Positions 1 to 9,394 of a stretch of 64,000 nt of DNA are shown here, in pieces. The translations under genes and the position numbers were made by a program. The notes under the pieces were generated by a model. That model worked only from the letters and a program-made list of their open reading frames with translations, was not told where the DNA came from and did not search any database. Location: positions 496,001 through 560,000 of the forward strand of contig OX638327.1 in the NCBI GenBank assembly GCA_951812745.1. Reading direction: 5' to 3'. The stretch comes from an uncultured Nitrospirales bacterium (lineage in GTDB: Bacteria; Nitrospirota; Nitrospiria; Nitrospirales; UBA8639). The first letter of the stretch is position 1. Each line of letters begins with the position of its first letter.

Positions 1-279
1 CGCATTCGAGAAAATCTGCGTGCCCGGCGGCGTGAGACCATCTTGAACATCATTAACGCCGGGATTAATCAAGTGCTCACCAGAACCGTCATCACGACCC
101 TGACGGTGGTCTTGGTGTTAGTCCCTTTGACGCTCTTTGGGGGTGAAGTGCTCCATGATTTTTCGCTGGCGCTGTTGTTGGGCGTACTCATTGGGACGTA
201 TTCCTCCGTGTTCGTGGCGAGTCCTCTCCTGTTGATATGGCCCGGTGGCAAGGGCCGACTCTTGAGTCGAGGTACCTAA
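1..279 (+). CDS. secF: Protein translocase subunit SecF, C-terminal fragment
   Basis: SecF works with SecD in the inner membrane to drive late steps of Sec-dependent export. The open frame enters from the left edge without a start, so only about 92 C-terminal residues are present. They include the conserved family stretch INAGINQVLTRT, a membrane segment, and the ending HDFSLALLLGVLIGTYSS followed by FVASPLLL, typical of SecF. Upstream secD presumably lies outside the window. The coding frame starts at base 1 (RIRENLR), which extends the fragment beyond the first internal ATG at 43. Confidence 0.9.
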   Translation, partial: RIRENLRARRRETILNIINAGINQVLTRTVITTLTVVLVLVPLTLFGGEVLHDFSLALLLGVLIGTYSSVFVASPLLLIWPGGKGRLLSRGT

Positions 280-389
280 AGCCACCGCTGTCTCGTGTTG
301 CAATCCTTGACATGGATTGGCCTCTCTGAAACCATTCTCTTGAAAATTCATAGGTTACGCACCGGTCCGTCATTTGGGGGATCACGGCA

Positions 390-3300
390 ATGAAACGGTG
401 GATGTGGTCACAGAGTCTCCAGCGCAAAACGATTCTCGGAATGGTGCTGGTCGGACTGCTCCCTCTTGTTCTGTCGTTGTTTCTGACCTATGTGGAAGAA
501 CGCCGAGCCTTGCGAGAAATCACGGGTTCAAACTTCAAGGGCATTGCCGTTGAAGTGGCGCGAAAAATTGAGACGCAAATCATGCGGGGCATTAATGAGG
601 CCCAACAGTTGGCCACCATCCCCTTTATTCGTGCCGCGGTGAAGGAAGCGAATCGGAGTTACGAAGGGAGAGACTCCGAAAAAATCAAGGCTTTCATCGA
701 AGAATGGAAAGAACGGTGGCGTGCGCGACAGAACCCTCATGAATTTCCCGTCTTTGTGAACCGGATTGCGACGAATTATCTGGTTGACTGGCACGCCATC
801 AGAAAGTCTGACTATTTGGGGATCTTGGTGACCGATAACCAAGGCGCGTTGGTCCTCAGCTCCCTCCCGCAGGTGCGATTTTATCATGGTGCGACGGAAT
901 GGTGGAAAGCCGCGTTTCAGCAAGGACAAGGGCAGATTTACGTGAGTGATTTAACCTTCGATCCCTCCTTTGGCACCCACGTGCTGAACGTGGCCGTTCC
1001 TATTTTTGATCAAGGTCGTGACCGGGTGTTGGGGACCGTCAGTATCCTGCTTCGCCGGGATTCGTTGTTTCGTTCGATTTCCGAGGTGACCGCGGGCGTC
1101 ACCGGCCACGCCATGCTCATCGGAGTGGATGGGACTCCGTTAATTTGTCCGGTCTTGTCGCTGGAGCAACACACCGTGACTCCGGCTATGGTGGCCGCTA
1201 TTAACGAAGATCAGGCCGGGTGGGTTCAGGTGACGCAGGACACCCATGGCGCGAGGGATTCCCTGGTTGGGTATGCCCATTTACGGATTCCGGAAACCCT
1301 GGCGTCTGAAAGTTTCCGGGGCAGACAATGGCTGACGATCGTTCGGCAGAATCCCGAGGAGACGTATGCCCCCTTGCAACAGTTACTGGTGAAGGTGGCG
1401 ATGTACGGCGTCGTGGTGTTGGGCATTTTGTGGTTGGCGGGACTGATCGTGGCTCGAAAAATCGTGAGCCCGATCCAAACCTTGCATGAAGGCGTGCAGC
1501 GAATCGGTGCGGGCAATTGGGATCATCCCCTCGTGTTGAAAACCGGCGATGAGATTGAAGCGCTTTCCCATGCCTTTAATAAAATGGCCGTCGACCTGAA
1601 ACAGTCGTTTTCGCAATTGAATACGCAAATGGAAGAAATTCGTCATCTCGAGGAACGGTATCGTGATCTGATTGAGAATTCTCCCGAAATGATTCATCAA
1701 ATCGACAAGACCGGTCGTTTCGTTCACGTCAATAAAACCGAATTGGAAAAATTGGGATTTACGTTGCAAGAAATGCTCTCGATGCACTTATGGGACATTC
1801 TCCCTCCTGAAAGGAAAGCGGAAACGCTTGAATACGTCAATCGGTTGCCCGAGCAACCACGGAGCACCATTGAAACGGTGTTTCTCACGAGACACGGGAC
1901 CCCGATCGACGTCGAGATTCACTCCACGGCTCTGATTGATTCGGAAACGGGCGACTTGGTGTACACGCGTGCGTTTGTCAGAGATATTACTGAACGGAAG
2001 GTGCTGCAACGACAGATTGACCGGTATACCACCCAGCTGGAGCAGGCGGTGGCCGACCAAACGCAACAGCTCTCCGAATCGGAAAAGCGGTATCGCGTGC
2101 TGTTTGATCGCTCCGCGGATTCGATATTCATGGTGGATCCATCTGGTGTCATCGTGGCGGTGAATGAACGTGAACAAGAGATGTTTGGCTATGCGCAAGA
2201 CGGATTGCTCTCTCAATCCTTACTGATGCTCGTGCCGGACTCGTACAAGGAGACGGTCATGCGGTTGTTGGAAACGGTCGTTTCCAACGAAGAGAAAGTC
2301 CCGGCCACCGAATTAGAAGTGTTTGACGCCCTGCAGACGTTGCGGTCGGTGGAAATGGACGTGATTCGCGTGGGAGAAGGTTCGACGTTGTCGATTATGG
2401 TGCAGCTTCGTGATATTACGGAGCGAAAGTTGTTGGAAGCGCAACTCCAGCGGCATAGCGAAGAACTGGAGGAGAAAGTTCAGGCACGGACGCGGGAGAT
2501 TCAGAAAACGCAAAAGTACCTGGAAAGTCTGCTTGAAAATGCCAATGACGTGATCTACACCCTCGATCGCGATCAACGATTTACCTACGTGAACAACAAG
2601 GTGGAGAATTGGGGCTATCGTAAAGAAGATCTGCTAGGGCGGCCGTTTTTGACTCTACTGGCGAAGCGTCACCGCGGGCGTCGTTTGAAAGACATCCTCG
2701 AGTTGGACGTCAAACAGGAATATGAAGTGGAGGTGATCAGTCAAAGCGGGGAGCTTCGGTCGGTGCTCGTGAGTGTCTCGCCCCTGGAAAATGAACGGCA
2801 CAGCGTCATCGGGGCCTTGGGTATTGCCCGGGATATTACGGACAGAAAGATCATGGAACAGCAATTTCGAAACACCGAGCGATTGGCGTCCGTCGGGAAG
2901 CTGGCTGCCGGGGTTGCGCACGAGATTAACAATCCGTTGGGCGGAATTTTAAATTGTCTCTATAATATTCGGAAAGGGAGGTTGCCGGCCGAGCGCCAGG
3001 AAGAATATTTCACGTACATGGAAGACGGGCTTCGGCGCGCACAAAAAATCGTCCGGCAATTGTTGGATTTCTCCCAACAACACGAGCCGGAATTTTCCAT
3101 GAATGACATGAACGGGCTGGTCGATCGCGTCCTGGTCCTGACGAATCATGCCATTGTCGAGAAAAGTCTCCAGTTACACAAAGTCTATGAACACGACCTG
3201 CCGCCGCTGTTTGTCGATCCGCAAATGATCGAGCAGGTGTTGACCAATTTGATTCTCAATGCCGTTCAGGCGACCGACGAGGGCGGGGCGATCATCCTGC

Positions 3301-3569
3301 AAACCCGGATCGCCCACGAGCGCTGTGAGATCGATGTAGGGGATACCGGATCGGGCATTGCCCCCGAGGTTCGTCCCCATATTTTCGATCCTTTTTTTAC
3401 CACGAAAGGCACGGGCGAAGGCACGGGCCTCGGCTTGTCGGTGAGTTTGGGAATCGTTGAACGACACGGTGGACAATTGACCGTGGAAAGTGACGTCGGC
3501 AAGGGAACCGTCTTTACCGTGAGTCTTCCCTTGGGCGCCAACAGGGCCGCGCTGGCCAAGGTCTCCTGA
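390..3569 (+). CDS. Membrane sensor histidine kinase with Cache-like sensor, HAMP and three PAS domains
   Basis: A large (1059 aa) two-component sensor kinase. An N-terminal membrane segment (about residues 13-33) and a second near 338-357 enclose a roughly 300-residue periplasmic region of the Cache type. HAMP follows, then three PAS domains (about 425-545, 565-685, 710-830) joined by coiled-coil linkers. The HisKA domain carries the phospho-acceptor His in GVAHEINNPLGG, and the HATPase domain shows the N box (NLILNAVQAT), G1 (DTGSG) and G2 (GEGTGLGLS). The stop overlaps the ATG of the downstream regulator by one base, so the two are probably translationally coupled. The signal is unknown. 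The HEINNPLGG type of H box is common in kinases paired with NtrC-like regulators. Confidence 0.93.
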   Translation: MKRWMWSQSLQRKTILGMVLVGLLPLVLSLFLTYVEERRALREITGSNFKGIAVEVARKIETQIMRGINEAQQLATIPFIRAAVKEANRSYEGRDSEKIKAFIEEWKERWRARQNPHEFPVFVNRIATNYLVDWHAIRKSDYLGILVTDNQGALVLSSLPQVRFYHGATEWWKAAFQQGQGQIYVSDLTFDPSFGTHVLNVAVPIFDQGRDRVLGTVSILLRRDSLFRSISEVTAGVTGHAMLIGVDGTPLICPVLSLEQHTVTPAMVAAINEDQAGWVQVTQDTHGARDSLVGYAHLRIPETLASESFRGRQWLTIVRQNPEETYAPLQQLLVKVAMYGVVVLGILWLAGLIVARKIVSPIQTLHEGVQRIGAGNWDHPLVLKTGDEIEALSHAFNKMAVDLKQSFSQLNTQMEEIRHLEERYRDLIENSPEMIHQIDKTGRFVHVNKTELEKLGFTLQEMLSMHLWDILPPERKAETLEYVNRLPEQPRSTIETVFLTRHGTPIDVEIHSTALIDSETGDLVYTRAFVRDITERKVLQRQIDRYTTQLEQAVADQTQQLSESEKRYRVLFDRSADSIFMVDPSGVIVAVNEREQEMFGYAQDGLLSQSLLMLVPDSYKETVMRLLETVVSNEEKVPATELEVFDALQTLRSVEMDVIRVGEGSTLSIMVQLRDITERKLLEAQLQRHSEELEEKVQARTREIQKTQKYLESLLENANDVIYTLDRDQRFTYVNNKVENWGYRKEDLLGRPFLTLLAKRHRGRRLKDILELDVKQEYEVEVISQSGELRSVLVSVSPLENERHSVIGALGIARDITDRKIMEQQFRNTERLASVGKLAAGVAHEINNPLGGILNCLYNIRKGRLPAERQEEYFTYMEDGLRRAQKIVRQLLDFSQQHEPEFSMNDMNGLVDRVLVLTNHAIVEKSLQLHKVYEHDLPPLFVDPQMIEQVLTNLILNAVQATDEGGAIILQTRIAHERCEIDVGDTGSGIAPEVRPHIFDPFFTTKGTGEGTGLGLSVSLGIVERHGGQLTVESDVGKGTVFTVSLPLGANRAALAKVS

Positions 3570-5011
3570 TGACTCGATCGGTCTTGATCATTGATGATGA
3601 GCCGCTGATGAGGTTGTCCGTGTTGGATGCGCTGAAAGCCGAGGGGTATCAGGTCCAGGAAGCCTCCAATGGTGAGGAAGGCATTCAAAAAGCCAAAACG
3701 AGTCGATACGATTTGGTGATCACCGATTTGAAAATGCCCGGGAGTGACGGTCTCCAGGTTGTACGGGTGTGTAAGGAGTGTTCTCCTGAAACCGAGGTCA
3801 TTGTGATTACCGCACACGGGTCGGTCGATACGGCGGTCCAAGCCATGAAGCTTGGGGCCCATGATTACGTCACCAAGCCTTTTTCCATGGATGAATTATT
3901 GCTGACGGTGGATCGAGCGACCAAGGTCCAGGCGTTGCGGCAGGAAAACACAGCCCTTCGACAGGAACTCGAAGGAAAATTCAATGTCGACGGCATGGTC
4001 GGCAAAAACGAGCAAATGCGTCAGCTCTTGGAAAAAGTCAAACTGGTGGCCACCACGGATGCCACGGTGTTGATTTTTGGGGAAAGCGGAACGGGGAAAG
4101 AGGTCATTGCGAATGCCATCCATCGCAACAGCCCACGCTGCGGACAGGCCCTCATTAAAGTCAGTTGTGCGGCCTTGCCGGAAACCCTGCTGGAAGCCGA
4201 ATTGTTCGGGCATGAGAAAGGCGCCTTTACCGGAGCCTTGAAGCAACGACTGGGGCGGTTTGAATTGGCCCATAAAGGTACCTTGTTTTTGGATGAAATC
4301 GGGGAAATCGCCCCGATGGTACAAGTCAAATTACTCCGCGTCTTGCAGGAAAAGCGGTTCGAACGGGTAGGGGGGACGGAGACGATTGAAAGTGACGTTC
4401 GGCTGGTCTGCGCCACGCAAAAAAACTTAAAGGAAGAAGTCAAAGCCGGACGATTTCGAGAAGACCTGTTCTATCGCCTCAACGTCGTGCAGGTGGCCCT
4501 TCCGCCCCTGAGGGAACGGAGGGAGGACATTCTGATTTTGGCGAATCATCTTCTCCAACGGAGTACGAGTCGGGTCCAACGGACCATGAAAGGATTTTCG
4601 CCCGCGGCCCGGGACGTGCTCCTCCGGTATTCCTTTCCGGGAAACGTGCGTGAACTGGAAAATACGATTGAACGCGCGGTGGCGTTAACGCAGGAGCGGG
4701 ACGAAATTCAGGTGTGGGATCTCTGTGGCCAGACCGGTTGTCCGTTCTTGGGAGGGGCGCTGCAATCGGGCTGCGGGTTTTGTCAGGAAGGGTTGTCGAA
4801 CGTCACGGACACCCAACCCCAAGGCACCCTGGCGGAGGTGCGGGAACGTTGTGAACGGGAGTATATCTTGGCCGTGTTGGCGCGGGAAGGGTGGAGTCGA
4901 ACCACGGCGTCGAAATCCTTAGGTCTTTCGCGAAAAGCCTTGTGGGAAAAATGCAAACGCTACGGCATCGTCACGCCCGACGCCGATGACGGCGACGAAT
5001 CATCCGACTAA
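3569..5011 (+). CDS. Sigma-54-dependent response regulator, NtrC family, with a cysteine-rich linker
   Basis: A 480-aa bacterial enhancer-binding protein, partner of the kinase just upstream. The receiver domain has its phospho-acceptor Asp at 53 (VITDLKMPG). The AAA+ domain has Walker A GESGTGKE, the sigma-54 contact loop GAFTGA and a Walker B region (GTLFLDEIGE). A Fis-type helix-turn-helix closes the protein (TASKSLGLSRKALWEKCKR). Between AAA+ and HTH lie four cysteines, C386-x4-C391-x10-C402-x2-C405, which could bind zinc or an iron-sulfur cluster. That is unusual for the family and suggests redox or metal input. Target genes cannot be read from the sequence. Confidence 0.93.
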   Translation: MTRSVLIIDDEPLMRLSVLDALKAEGYQVQEASNGEEGIQKAKTSRYDLVITDLKMPGSDGLQVVRVCKECSPETEVIVITAHGSVDTAVQAMKLGAHDYVTKPFSMDELLLTVDRATKVQALRQENTALRQELEGKFNVDGMVGKNEQMRQLLEKVKLVATTDATVLIFGESGTGKEVIANAIHRNSPRCGQALIKVSCAALPETLLEAELFGHEKGAFTGALKQRLGRFELAHKGTLFLDEIGEIAPMVQVKLLRVLQEKRFERVGGTETIESDVRLVCATQKNLKEEVKAGRFREDLFYRLNVVQVALPPLRERREDILILANHLLQRSTSRVQRTMKGFSPAARDVLLRYSFPGNVRELENTIERAVALTQERDEIQVWDLCGQTGCPFLGGALQSGCGFCQEGLSNVTDTQPQGTLAEVRERCEREYILAVLAREGWSRTTASKSLGLSRKALWEKCKRYGIVTPDADDGDESSD

Positions 5012-5030
5012 GCGGGGGCGCGGAACGCGT

Positions 5031-6128
5031 TCAGTCTTCTGACCCGTCTCCGCCTTTCCACAGTTTGACCGTGCGGTCCCAGGAGGCACTGGCGAGATGC
5101 CGGGCGTCTGGGGAAAACGCAATGCCCCGGACAGGGCCCTTGTGGTCCTTGATCACGCGAACCTGTCTTTTGGTCTGAATGTCCCACATCTTGATGGTGT
5201 GGTCGTCGCTGCAGCTCACCAGGAGTTTCCCATCCGGAGAAACGAGCAACCCTCGCACCCATTCAGCGTGCCCTTTCACGGTGTGGACCTCTTTCATCTC
5301 GGGCATCTCAAAATATTTGATCGCCGTGTCCCGACTTGCGGTGATCATGGTCTTGCCATCCGGCGTAAACGCAATCGCTCCGATCCAATATTCCATCGGT
5401 TTTTGGAACGCGCCAAAGTCATCGACAAAAAACCCTCGCTGTTCGGTCTCTTCATCGTCGGGCTCGTCACGCCAATGGCCGTTATGCACGAGTTTCTCTT
5501 CCCCGCTGGGTAGGACTTCGTACAACTTCAATTTCCCGATGTCGCTTCCGCCGACCAGATGAACGCCATCGGGAGAAAACGCGGTGCAGACCGTCCAATG
5601 ATGGTCATATTGATCTTTACCCAGGAGCGTCATGACTTCGGTGCCTGTGGTGATTTCCCAGATTTTGATATCTTTATTCTGTCCGGCCCTGGCCAGCATC
5701 AGGCCATCCGGGGAGAAGGAAAGGCTGGAGACTGCGTGATCATATTGAGTAAAAAGAAGCCGTATCGTCTCCCCCGTATGAAGATTCCAAAGCCGGATGG
5801 TCCTGTCGTCACTGCCGGTGGCGAGTACCTGGCCGTCCGGACTGAAGGCGACTTGCCGGATATCGTTGGTGTGCCCTTTCAGGGCTTTGAGAAGGCGACC
5901 GGTTTCAATTTCCCAGATGCGGAGAAACCGATCCGCGCCTCCGCTGACGAGCATCAAGCCGTCAGGGGAATACGCCACGTCCCAGACGCCGTGAGAATGG
6001 CCCCGAAAGGTCCGGACTTCGTGGATGCCCGCCTTCCAATACTCGAGGGCATCGATGGGAGGCAGTTCAGGTTTCGGCTCTTCCGTGAACGTCGAGGGTG
6101 CACTGTTTGGGAGCAGGGGTTGATTCAT
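5031..6128 (-). CDS. WD40 repeat protein
   Basis: A 365-aa beta-propeller of about seven WD40 blades. Repeated units have the form GH...V..VAFSPDG..LATGS.D.TI.LW, with recurring LWNL, IWEI, MWDI and LWKG ends. There is no signal peptide or membrane segment, so it is probably cytoplasmic and acts as a protein-interaction scaffold. An acidic insert (DDEETEQRG, after about residue 225) interrupts one blade. The gene is convergent with the response regulator (19-base gap) and divergent from the HExxH protein gene. The partner is unknown. Confidence 0.85.
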   Translation of the reverse strand: MNQPLLPNSAPSTFTEEPKPELPPIDALEYWKAGIHEVRTFRGHSHGVWDVAYSPDGLMLVSGGADRFLRIWEIETGRLLKALKGHTNDIRQVAFSPDGQVLATGSDDRTIRLWNLHTGETIRLLFTQYDHAVSSLSFSPDGLMLARAGQNKDIKIWEITTGTEVMTLLGKDQYDHHWTVCTAFSPDGVHLVGGSDIGKLKLYEVLPSGEEKLVHNGHWRDEPDDEETEQRGFFVDDFGAFQKPMEYWIGAIAFTPDGKTMITASRDTAIKYFEMPEMKEVHTVKGHAEWVRGLLVSPDGKLLVSCSDDHTIKMWDIQTKRQVRVIKDHKGPVRGIAFSPDARHLASASWDRTVKLWKGGDGSED

Positions 6129-6171
6129 AGAGCGAACGTCCTTTCCGTGTGATCCATGCCATCGGAGGCCT

Positions 6172-6201
6172 TGCGTATGAAAAAGAGGCCTGACTATAAT
6201 G
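6172..6201 (+). promoter_or_regulatory. Probable sigma-70 promoter for the HExxH protein gene
   Basis: TTGCGT (6172-6177), an 18-base spacer and a perfect TATAAT (6196-6201) lie in the divergent gap, about 130 bases upstream of the ATG at 6334. The -10 is strong; the -35 matches at four of six positions. Confidence 0.5.
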
Positions 6202-6333
6202 ATGGCGATGTTTCCGGAGAAGGATACTAGCGAGCCGTTACAGGCGTCGTCAAGCAGGTTCGGGATGCGACATCAGACGTGCTCGCGGTCGTAATCCTTC
6301 CATGAGGAGTCGAGACAGGTAAGGAGTGACAGG

Positions 6334-7335
6334 ATGGACATTCGATTTCAGCCGGCTTTGCTTCAAGAGGTCATTGATTCGTTCGCCGAAAAAACCGAGC
6401 GGGAGGGGGACCCTACCTATTACAACGAGTTCCATGAATTAGCCGATCCCGTTTACGAGAAATTTTCCCTGGACGACCGGGAACCTGAATTCAAGAAACT
6501 CTATCAACACCTCTTTGCCAAGTGGGGCTTTGCCGATATCTTGAGAGATGGATTTTCGGAATTTTCCGACTTGAAGGAAAAGGTGGGCATTGTCCTCGTT
6601 CGAGGCGTGCTGAAAGAAGATCAGGAAGGTGTGGACGTCCTCAGAAAATGGGGGACCGTGGAGGAGAAACTGGCTCGTCAATTTGAGGAGAAAGGTCAAA
6701 AGGGCGTAGGGATTAAACTGATTCCTCGACGGTTTTACGATCCGGCCATTAACAGGTATCTCCGCCATGAGTTCACGCATATCTCCGATATGCTCGATCC
6801 CGCTTTCGGCTATGACCCTGATACGAAAGTCGGCATGAATCCGGGTGAAGAGCATCTCCTCCTGAATCGGTATCGCGTCCTGTGGAGTTTACACGTCGAT
6901 AGTCGAATTGCCAGGTTGGGGAAGGAACCGATGTTCAGTCGGGAATACCGCCTGCGGGAATTTCGTTCCTGGTACCGTAAGATCCCTCCCACACAAGTTG
7001 AGTCGGTATTCGAAGGACTCTGGCAGACGGAATATTTCACCCATGCCGAATTAGTGGAAATGTCTCAAGACACCGTCCGGGTGATGGAACGGGCGGTTGA
7101 AGTCGAAGAAGGTGAATTGCCCTCGGAGGTTCCTGCCAAGCCCATGCTGATGCCCGGGTTTCCGTGTCCGCTCTGTCGATTCCCCACCTATTCGTGGGTC
7201 GAGGATCTTGAAGAAAAAGTCGAACCGTACGTACTGGATTATATCAGGGAAAATCATCCGGGCTGGGACGTCGAATACGGTGCGTGTGATCGCTGCGTGG
7301 AGGTGTACAGGCTTCGCGCTGCGGGCGTCGTCTAG
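6334..7335 (+). CDS. Putative HExxH metalloprotein with C-terminal zinc ribbon
   Basis: A 333-aa soluble protein of no family I can name. HEFTH at residues 145-149 matches the HExxH zinc-peptidase signature and is followed by conserved-looking acidic positions (DMLDPAFGYDP). The C-terminal 60 residues hold two CxxC pairs (CPLC and CDRC), typical of a zinc ribbon. No signal peptide is visible, so cytoplasmic action is likely. The start has a purine-rich ribosome site (AGGAGTGACAGG). It is the first plus-strand gene of the cluster that continues into ferredoxin, TorD and NxrC, so a role in assembly or processing of respiratory enzymes is a reasonable guess but unproven. Confidence 0.7.
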   Translation: MDIRFQPALLQEVIDSFAEKTEREGDPTYYNEFHELADPVYEKFSLDDREPEFKKLYQHLFAKWGFADILRDGFSEFSDLKEKVGIVLVRGVLKEDQEGVDVLRKWGTVEEKLARQFEEKGQKGVGIKLIPRRFYDPAINRYLRHEFTHISDMLDPAFGYDPDTKVGMNPGEEHLLLNRYRVLWSLHVDSRIARLGKEPMFSREYRLREFRSWYRKIPPTQVESVFEGLWQTEYFTHAELVEMSQDTVRVMERAVEVEEGELPSEVPAKPMLMPGFPCPLCRFPTYSWVEDLEEKVEPYVLDYIRENHPGWDVEYGACDRCVEVYRLRAAGVV

Positions 7336-7439
7336 GACATCGGACTATGCCGCTACGCCTCCCGCAGGTCGGTGAGGGATCAACAGAACGACGTGCTTCA
7401 GTGCTCAACCAGTTGACCAAATGAAAGAAGGGCTGGTGT

Positions 7440-8093
7440 ATGGCACAATCCCCTCCAGGGTCCTCCAAAAATCCTGAGCCGTCCTACGGGCGCAGGAATT
7501 TCCTCAAACAGAGCGTCGTGTCCCTGGGTGTCACGGTGCACGAGTACGTCAAGCATCGGGACGCGGAAGATCCCAAGGCGGAACAACCGGAAAAAAGACG
7601 AACTGACTGGTTGCGGCCCCCCGGTGCCCTTGAGGAAACCCAATTTCTTGAGAGTTGTACGGGCTGTGGTGAGTGTGTCGCTGCGTGTCCCCATGAAAGC
7701 ATTCGCATCCTCGAAGCAAGTCATGGCTCCGACGTTCTTGAGCGGAGGGAAACCCCCGTCATCTATCCGGATGAACAACCATGTTACCTCTGCGAGGATT
7801 TCCCATGTATTGCCGCCTGTGAACCAGAGGCGCTTCGGCCGGTCGGCACCCTCAAAGCCGTCAACATGGGAACCGCCGTTGTTTCTCAACGGATTTGTAC
7901 GGCCGGGCAGGGGTGTAATGCTTGCGTGGCCCAGTGCCCGACTCGGGCCCTTGGGATGGATTTTGCTTCGCTATCCATTCGGGTTGAGGGGGACTTGTGT
8001 GTCGGGTGCGGGATTTGTGAACATATTTGTAAGACGGTGAATGATCATATTGCGATAAAGGTCTCCCCGGCGAGATTAGGGACATTGTCTTAA
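7440..8093 (+). CDS. Polyferredoxin of the NapG/MauM type, four [4Fe-4S] sites
   Basis: A 217-aa electron-transfer protein. The N-terminus carries a twin-arginine-like motif (RRNFLKQSVVSLG), though the hydrophobic stretch is short, so Tat export is plausible but not certain. Four cysteine clusters follow: CTGCGECVAACP, CYLCEDFPCIAAC, CTAGQGCNACVAQCP and CVGCGICEHIC. This order is characteristic of NapG/NapF/MauM ferredoxins. A GAAGGG ribosome site precedes the ATG. Its place just before the TorD chaperone and nxrC suggests it serves maturation or electron transfer of the nitrite oxidoreductase system (inference). Confidence 0.85.
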   Translation: MAQSPPGSSKNPEPSYGRRNFLKQSVVSLGVTVHEYVKHRDAEDPKAEQPEKRRTDWLRPPGALEETQFLESCTGCGECVAACPHESIRILEASHGSDVLERRETPVIYPDEQPCYLCEDFPCIAACEPEALRPVGTLKAVNMGTAVVSQRICTAGQGCNACVAQCPTRALGMDFASLSIRVEGDLCVGCGICEHICKTVNDHIAIKVSPARLGTLS

Positions 8094-8192
8094 GTTGAGA
8101 GGCGTACGTTTCTCGACACTCCATTGGGAAACGGAAAGAAATCTCCGAATTGTTTCCGAGTTCCGCCTCATATTTTTAACTGGTTTTAGACC

Positions 8193-8221
8193 TTGACTTC
8201 GATTAGCAGTTGTCCTATTAT
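8193..8221 (+). promoter_or_regulatory. Sigma-70-type promoter upstream of the TorD/NxrC pair
   Basis: TTGACT (8193-8198), exactly 17 bases of spacer and TATTAT (8216-8221) form a near-consensus promoter. It lies about 100 bases before the torD-like start codon at 8319, in the 225-base gap after the ferredoxin gene. Confidence 0.6.
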
Positions 8222-8318
8222 CTGTCCGCACTTCTGGTGGAGAGGAGTCTCAGGAGGAGCGAGGGTTATGACAAAGCAAGGGAACAGAGACGCTTTCTGT
8301 TGACGGAAGAGGAGGTTT

Positions 8319-9275
8319 ATGGCCACGAAAGGCACGGAAAACGGGAGATCATCAACATCTTCCGTCACTCAACAAGTTGGGTCGTCCTTGAAAGATTCCC
8401 CGGCCGTTGAACGGGCTTTAGCGAGAAGTAAACTGTATCTTCTTTTGTCCTGGAGTTATCTTTATCCCGAAGATGATGAATTTTTGGATTATCTGCAAAG
8501 TGGAGAGTTGGTCGAGGATGGACGAGCCGCACTCAATAGTTTGAGGGCAGCCTTGCCGACTCCCATTGATAAAGAAACCGAAGAAGTTTTACAGGGGATT
8601 ACGGACCATTTCGACGCGGTGGAGCATTGGGTGTCGTCGGAGGGAGTCAATTGGGACATCCAGGACCTGAGGGATGAACATCGCAGGGTGTTCAGTAACG
8701 TCATTGCCTTGGACTGCCCACCGTATGAAACCCTGTTTGGTAATGATCACGTGTTTGGCCAATCCTACGTCATGGGAGACATTGCCGGATTTTATTCGGC
8801 TTTTGGCGTTCAGCTTTCTCAAGACATCCATGAACGTCTGGACCATTTGAGCGTGGAACTCGAGTTTTTACATTTCCTGGCCTACAAGGAATCTTACGCG
8901 TTGTGCCATGATGGTCCGGAAAAACTCAAAACGGTGATAGAGGCCGAGAAAAAATTCGTGAAGGAACACGTGGGGAGGTGGGTTCCTCTGTTTTCCGGCA
9001 TGTTGAAGAAAAAAGCGGAGTATGGTTTCTATAAAACCGTTGCGGATTTGACTGCCCAATGGGTGGCTTTTGAAATTGCCTATTTGAGCGTGACTCCCCA
9101 ACCCTACTCCGAAACGGACTATCGTCCGGCTAATTTTGTCTCTCCCGAAGGGACATCTTTTGAATGTGGGGCGCAGGACAAGGGTAATGAACTGAGTCTC
9201 TTGATGAACGAGGTTGGGGCTCAGGAATTTTTGGATAAAGAAAAACCGGAATCGGGTCAATCAGGCACGGCGTAG
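8319..9275 (+). CDS. TorD/DmsD-family molybdoenzyme maturation chaperone
   Basis: A 318-aa cytoplasmic chaperone. TorD-family proteins hold Mo-bisMGD apoproteins folded and cofactor-loaded before Tat export. The all-helical family pattern is visible: an N-terminal helix around LYLLLSWSYLYP, the central block DEHRRVFSNVIALDCPPYET, and HLSVELEFLHFLAYKES. A strong GAGGAGG ribosome site sits just before the ATG. The gene directly precedes nxrC, and the known client type in Nitrospira would be NxrA. It is longer than classical TorD (about 200 aa) and resembles the longer chaperones found beside nitrate reductase and Nxr genes. Confidence 0.88.
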   Translation: MATKGTENGRSSTSSVTQQVGSSLKDSPAVERALARSKLYLLLSWSYLYPEDDEFLDYLQSGELVEDGRAALNSLRAALPTPIDKETEEVLQGITDHFDAVEHWVSSEGVNWDIQDLRDEHRRVFSNVIALDCPPYETLFGNDHVFGQSYVMGDIAGFYSAFGVQLSQDIHERLDHLSVELEFLHFLAYKESYALCHDGPEKLKTVIEAEKKFVKEHVGRWVPLFSGMLKKKAEYGFYKTVADLTAQWVAFEIAYLSVTPQPYSETDYRPANFVSPEGTSFECGAQDKGNELSLLMNEVGAQEFLDKEKPESGQSGTA

Positions 9276-9394
9276 ACCCAAGACCGTGAGGATGTGCGAC
9301 AAGTTGTTGTGTGGTATCTGTGGTGCAGTTTTAGAGGAAGTAGGTAGTCCGCAGTCATTTTGTTTTAATCTTTATCAAAGGAGGATGCGTCATT

